A DNA stretch of 64,000 nucleotides, taken from positions 62,001-126,000 of the forward strand of contig JAKMXF010000210.1 in assembly GCA_024704765.1 (NCBI GenBank). The letters are read 5' to 3'. Both the position numbers and the translations under genes were made by a program. Position 1 is the first letter of the stretch. Each line of letters opens with the position of its first letter. The notes beneath the pieces are model-generated. The model was not told where the DNA came from and searched no databases. It saw nothing but the letters and a program-made list of their open reading frames with translations. The DNA is from Oopsacas minuta (lineage: Eukaryota > Porifera > Hexactinellida > Lyssacinosida > Leucopsacidae). Of this stretch, positions 62,877 to 64,000 are shown one piece after another.

Positions 62877-63201
62877 GTCTATTTATTATATTAGCTTTAA
62901 GTTATTCATTGCTTTAGTGTTTTTTAGTTTTAGACAGTTACATTATTTTGTATTTTATTAATAATTTATCTTTCTTTGTATTTTACTGAATTTGAATTTA
63001 TTTTATTTTTGTCATTTTAGAATTTTTGATAACTCAGGTTAGGACAGTGGTTCCCAGCTCTTAGTGGGTCTGTTGAAATTGGTATAGGGGGCCCACTGGT
63101 GAAAAATGTTGGGAACCGCTGACCTAGGACATAAAACCCATTCACCCAATACAATTATTATTATAAATACCACCTCAAAAATATACGTATTTCTTCCTAA
63201 T
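62877..63201. other. Convergent 3' gap with a small hAT element
   Basis: About 325 bases between the ends of two converging genes. It holds the element at 63045-63121 and no trace of a saccharopine dehydrogenase exon. Confidence 0.5.
63045..63121. mobile_element. Tiny hAT-type miniature transposon
   Basis: CAGTGGTTCCCA at the left and TGGGAACCGCTG at the right are inverted repeats with one mismatch and of the classic hAT form. The flanks GGTTAGGA and ACCTAGGA may be a decayed 8-base target duplication. A further inner pair GTGGGTC/GCCCACTGG is visible. At 77 bp it has no coding capacity. Confidence 0.8.
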
Positions 63202-64000
63202 TTATGAATTATTATCGTAATAACTGTATTCTCCGAGGAGATCTTCTACATTAGTTCTTGCCTCTTTGAACTCCATCTCATCCATACCCTCACTCTTATA
63301 ACTGTGTAAGTATGCTTTCCGTTTGAATAGTTTATCAAACTGAGATAAAATCCCTTTCAAAAGGCTTTTTATTGCTGTTGTATTGGTAATATAGGTAGCA
63401 GATAATTCTGTTTTTAGCTGTTACGCCACAAACAACTGAGTGAATACTGCTTGATTTTATGAATTGTTTCCTGTTGTCTGATTTCACTGTAGCCACGAGT
63501 TCTTCCATTTCCTGAACTGCAATTCTACCACGGACTATATTCACTAAAGATATATTCTTGCTCTTTACCATAGGATTACACGTAGCCAAATAGTGTTGTG
63601 GATTCAACATGCCATTAGCTAGTTCTGACATTGATACGATGGGATTAACCATACTGTTGGGAATTGTAAATGATGATAAGCCTGTTAGAAAGAAACTGAG
63701 GTGTGGATAAGGTTTCAAGCTAGTCCCTAACTTTATAAAATCTTGATTATTTTGACCATGGAATCTTAGACCAGCTGTTACACCTGTCATTACACGTGTA
63801 ATAATATTATTCGTTAATTCATAAGTAGGATTCTCTAATTTGAGAAATTGATCACAGATATTATTCAAGGCATTATTATCGAATAAATACGTATGATCAA
63901 TATTCTCAATTAGAGAGTGTAGTGAGAGAATAGCGTTATAGGGCTCTACTACAATATCTGATACTTTAGGATGAGGTGTATGTGTAAACGACGTGGTTAC
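63202..64000 (-). CDS. Divergent beta-tubulin-like gene, frameshifted, 5' end beyond window
   Basis: On the minus strand the frame is open from the right edge and reads VVEPYNAILSLHSLIENID, LKLENPTYELTNNIITRVMTGVTAGLRF, and RGRIAVQEM, in beta-tubulin order. At about 63401-63410 the frame shifts by one base: the original frame runs to a stop at 63335, while the tubulin C-terminus (SATYITNTTAIKSLL, KRKAYLHSYKSEGMDEMEF, then LLGEYSYYDNNS) continues in another frame to TAA at 63202-63204. No intron signals lie at the shift. Many normally invariant residues differ (for example GLSSFTIPNS for GFAPLTSRGS), and several bases of the H10 region are lost. It could be a pseudogene, a specialised tubulin with a sequencing error, or an assembly slip. 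Only the C-terminal ~55-60% is in the window. Confidence 0.75.

Noticed and set aside
1-64000. Bacterial or symbiont origin of the intronless genes
   Set aside because: The products are animal or eukaryotic families, intron-bearing genes are interleaved, and base composition is uniform by eye.

Overview
The window is nuclear DNA of a metazoan. It carries spliceosomal introns, a cytosolic-type tRNA gene, mitochondrial proteins with targeting leaders, and animal-type signalling and adhesion families: IkappaB-kinase-like kinases, TRAF, DOCK GEF, SRCR, Reeler, Jagunal, WDR1. The DNA is AT-rich, gaps are mostly 0.2-2 kb, and several very long genes have no intron (a 6 kb DOCK, a 2.9 kb beta-adaptin, MAEA, EIPR1, lysine-ketoglutarate reductase). 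A compact, intron-poor, AT-rich animal genome would fit a sponge, possibly a glass sponge (Hexactinellida). That placement is inference and was not tested by a search.

Layout, all + strand unless stated. 0-5 kb: an ankyrin-repeat gene, the first exon of a small secreted protein (-), and Jagunal (JAGN1). 5.4-8.5 kb: complex I subunit NDUFS2 in three exons; intron 1 holds a tRNA-Pro(AGG) and a 427 bp palindrome. 8.7-13 kb: an eight-exon small CTD phosphatase with a Reeler-domain gene inside intron 1 and a Reeler paralogue just downstream. 14.4-20.4 kb: an intronless DOCK-C GEF. 21-22.5 kb: a broken CYP4-like P450 with an inverted copy of its own 3' end in front of it. 22.7-31.4 kb: a tight same-strand run of housekeeping genes (SSR1, PSME3IP1/NIP30-like, EIPR1, MAEA, NOC3L) and one unknown tail-anchored protein. 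32.6-35.5 kb: AP-1/2 beta-adaptin. 36.3-42 kb: two IKK-like kinases flanking TIPRL; the first has lost its catalytic Asp. 42.7-44.9 kb: WDR1/AIP1. 45.7-49.2 kb: a coiled-coil plus leucine-rich protein with an antisense secreted RNase T2 inside intron 1. 50.2 kb: an SRCR membrane protein. 52.9 kb: a CNC-bZIP-like reading frame with a degenerate basic region. 53.2-54.9 kb: ATT microsatellites, a small DNA transposon, and an exact 19-base Tn5/Nextera mosaic-end sequence that is probably an assembly artefact. 54.9-56 kb: an unknown multi-pass membrane protein (-). 56.3-58.4 kb: an unusual fusion of a thioredoxin-like fold, coiled coil, two SAP-like motifs and a PINK1-like pseudokinase. 58.6-59.9 kb: a TRAF protein. 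60.2 kb: a short NOLC1/Nopp140-like protein. 61.5-62.9 kb: lysine-ketoglutarate reductase without its usual saccharopine dehydrogenase half. 63.2-64 kb: a divergent, frameshifted beta-tubulin-like gene (-) running off the right edge.

Functionally the window mixes core housekeeping (complex I, translocon, ribosome biogenesis, GID/CTLH ligase, vesicle traffic, actin turnover, lysine breakdown) with innate-immunity-like signalling parts (two IKK-like kinases, TRAF, a CNC-like factor) and secreted or membrane proteins (Reeler pair, SRCR, RNase T2). Small non-autonomous DNA transposons of several families sit in introns and gaps. Three units lie inside introns of host genes: a tRNA, a Reeler gene and an RNase T2 gene.
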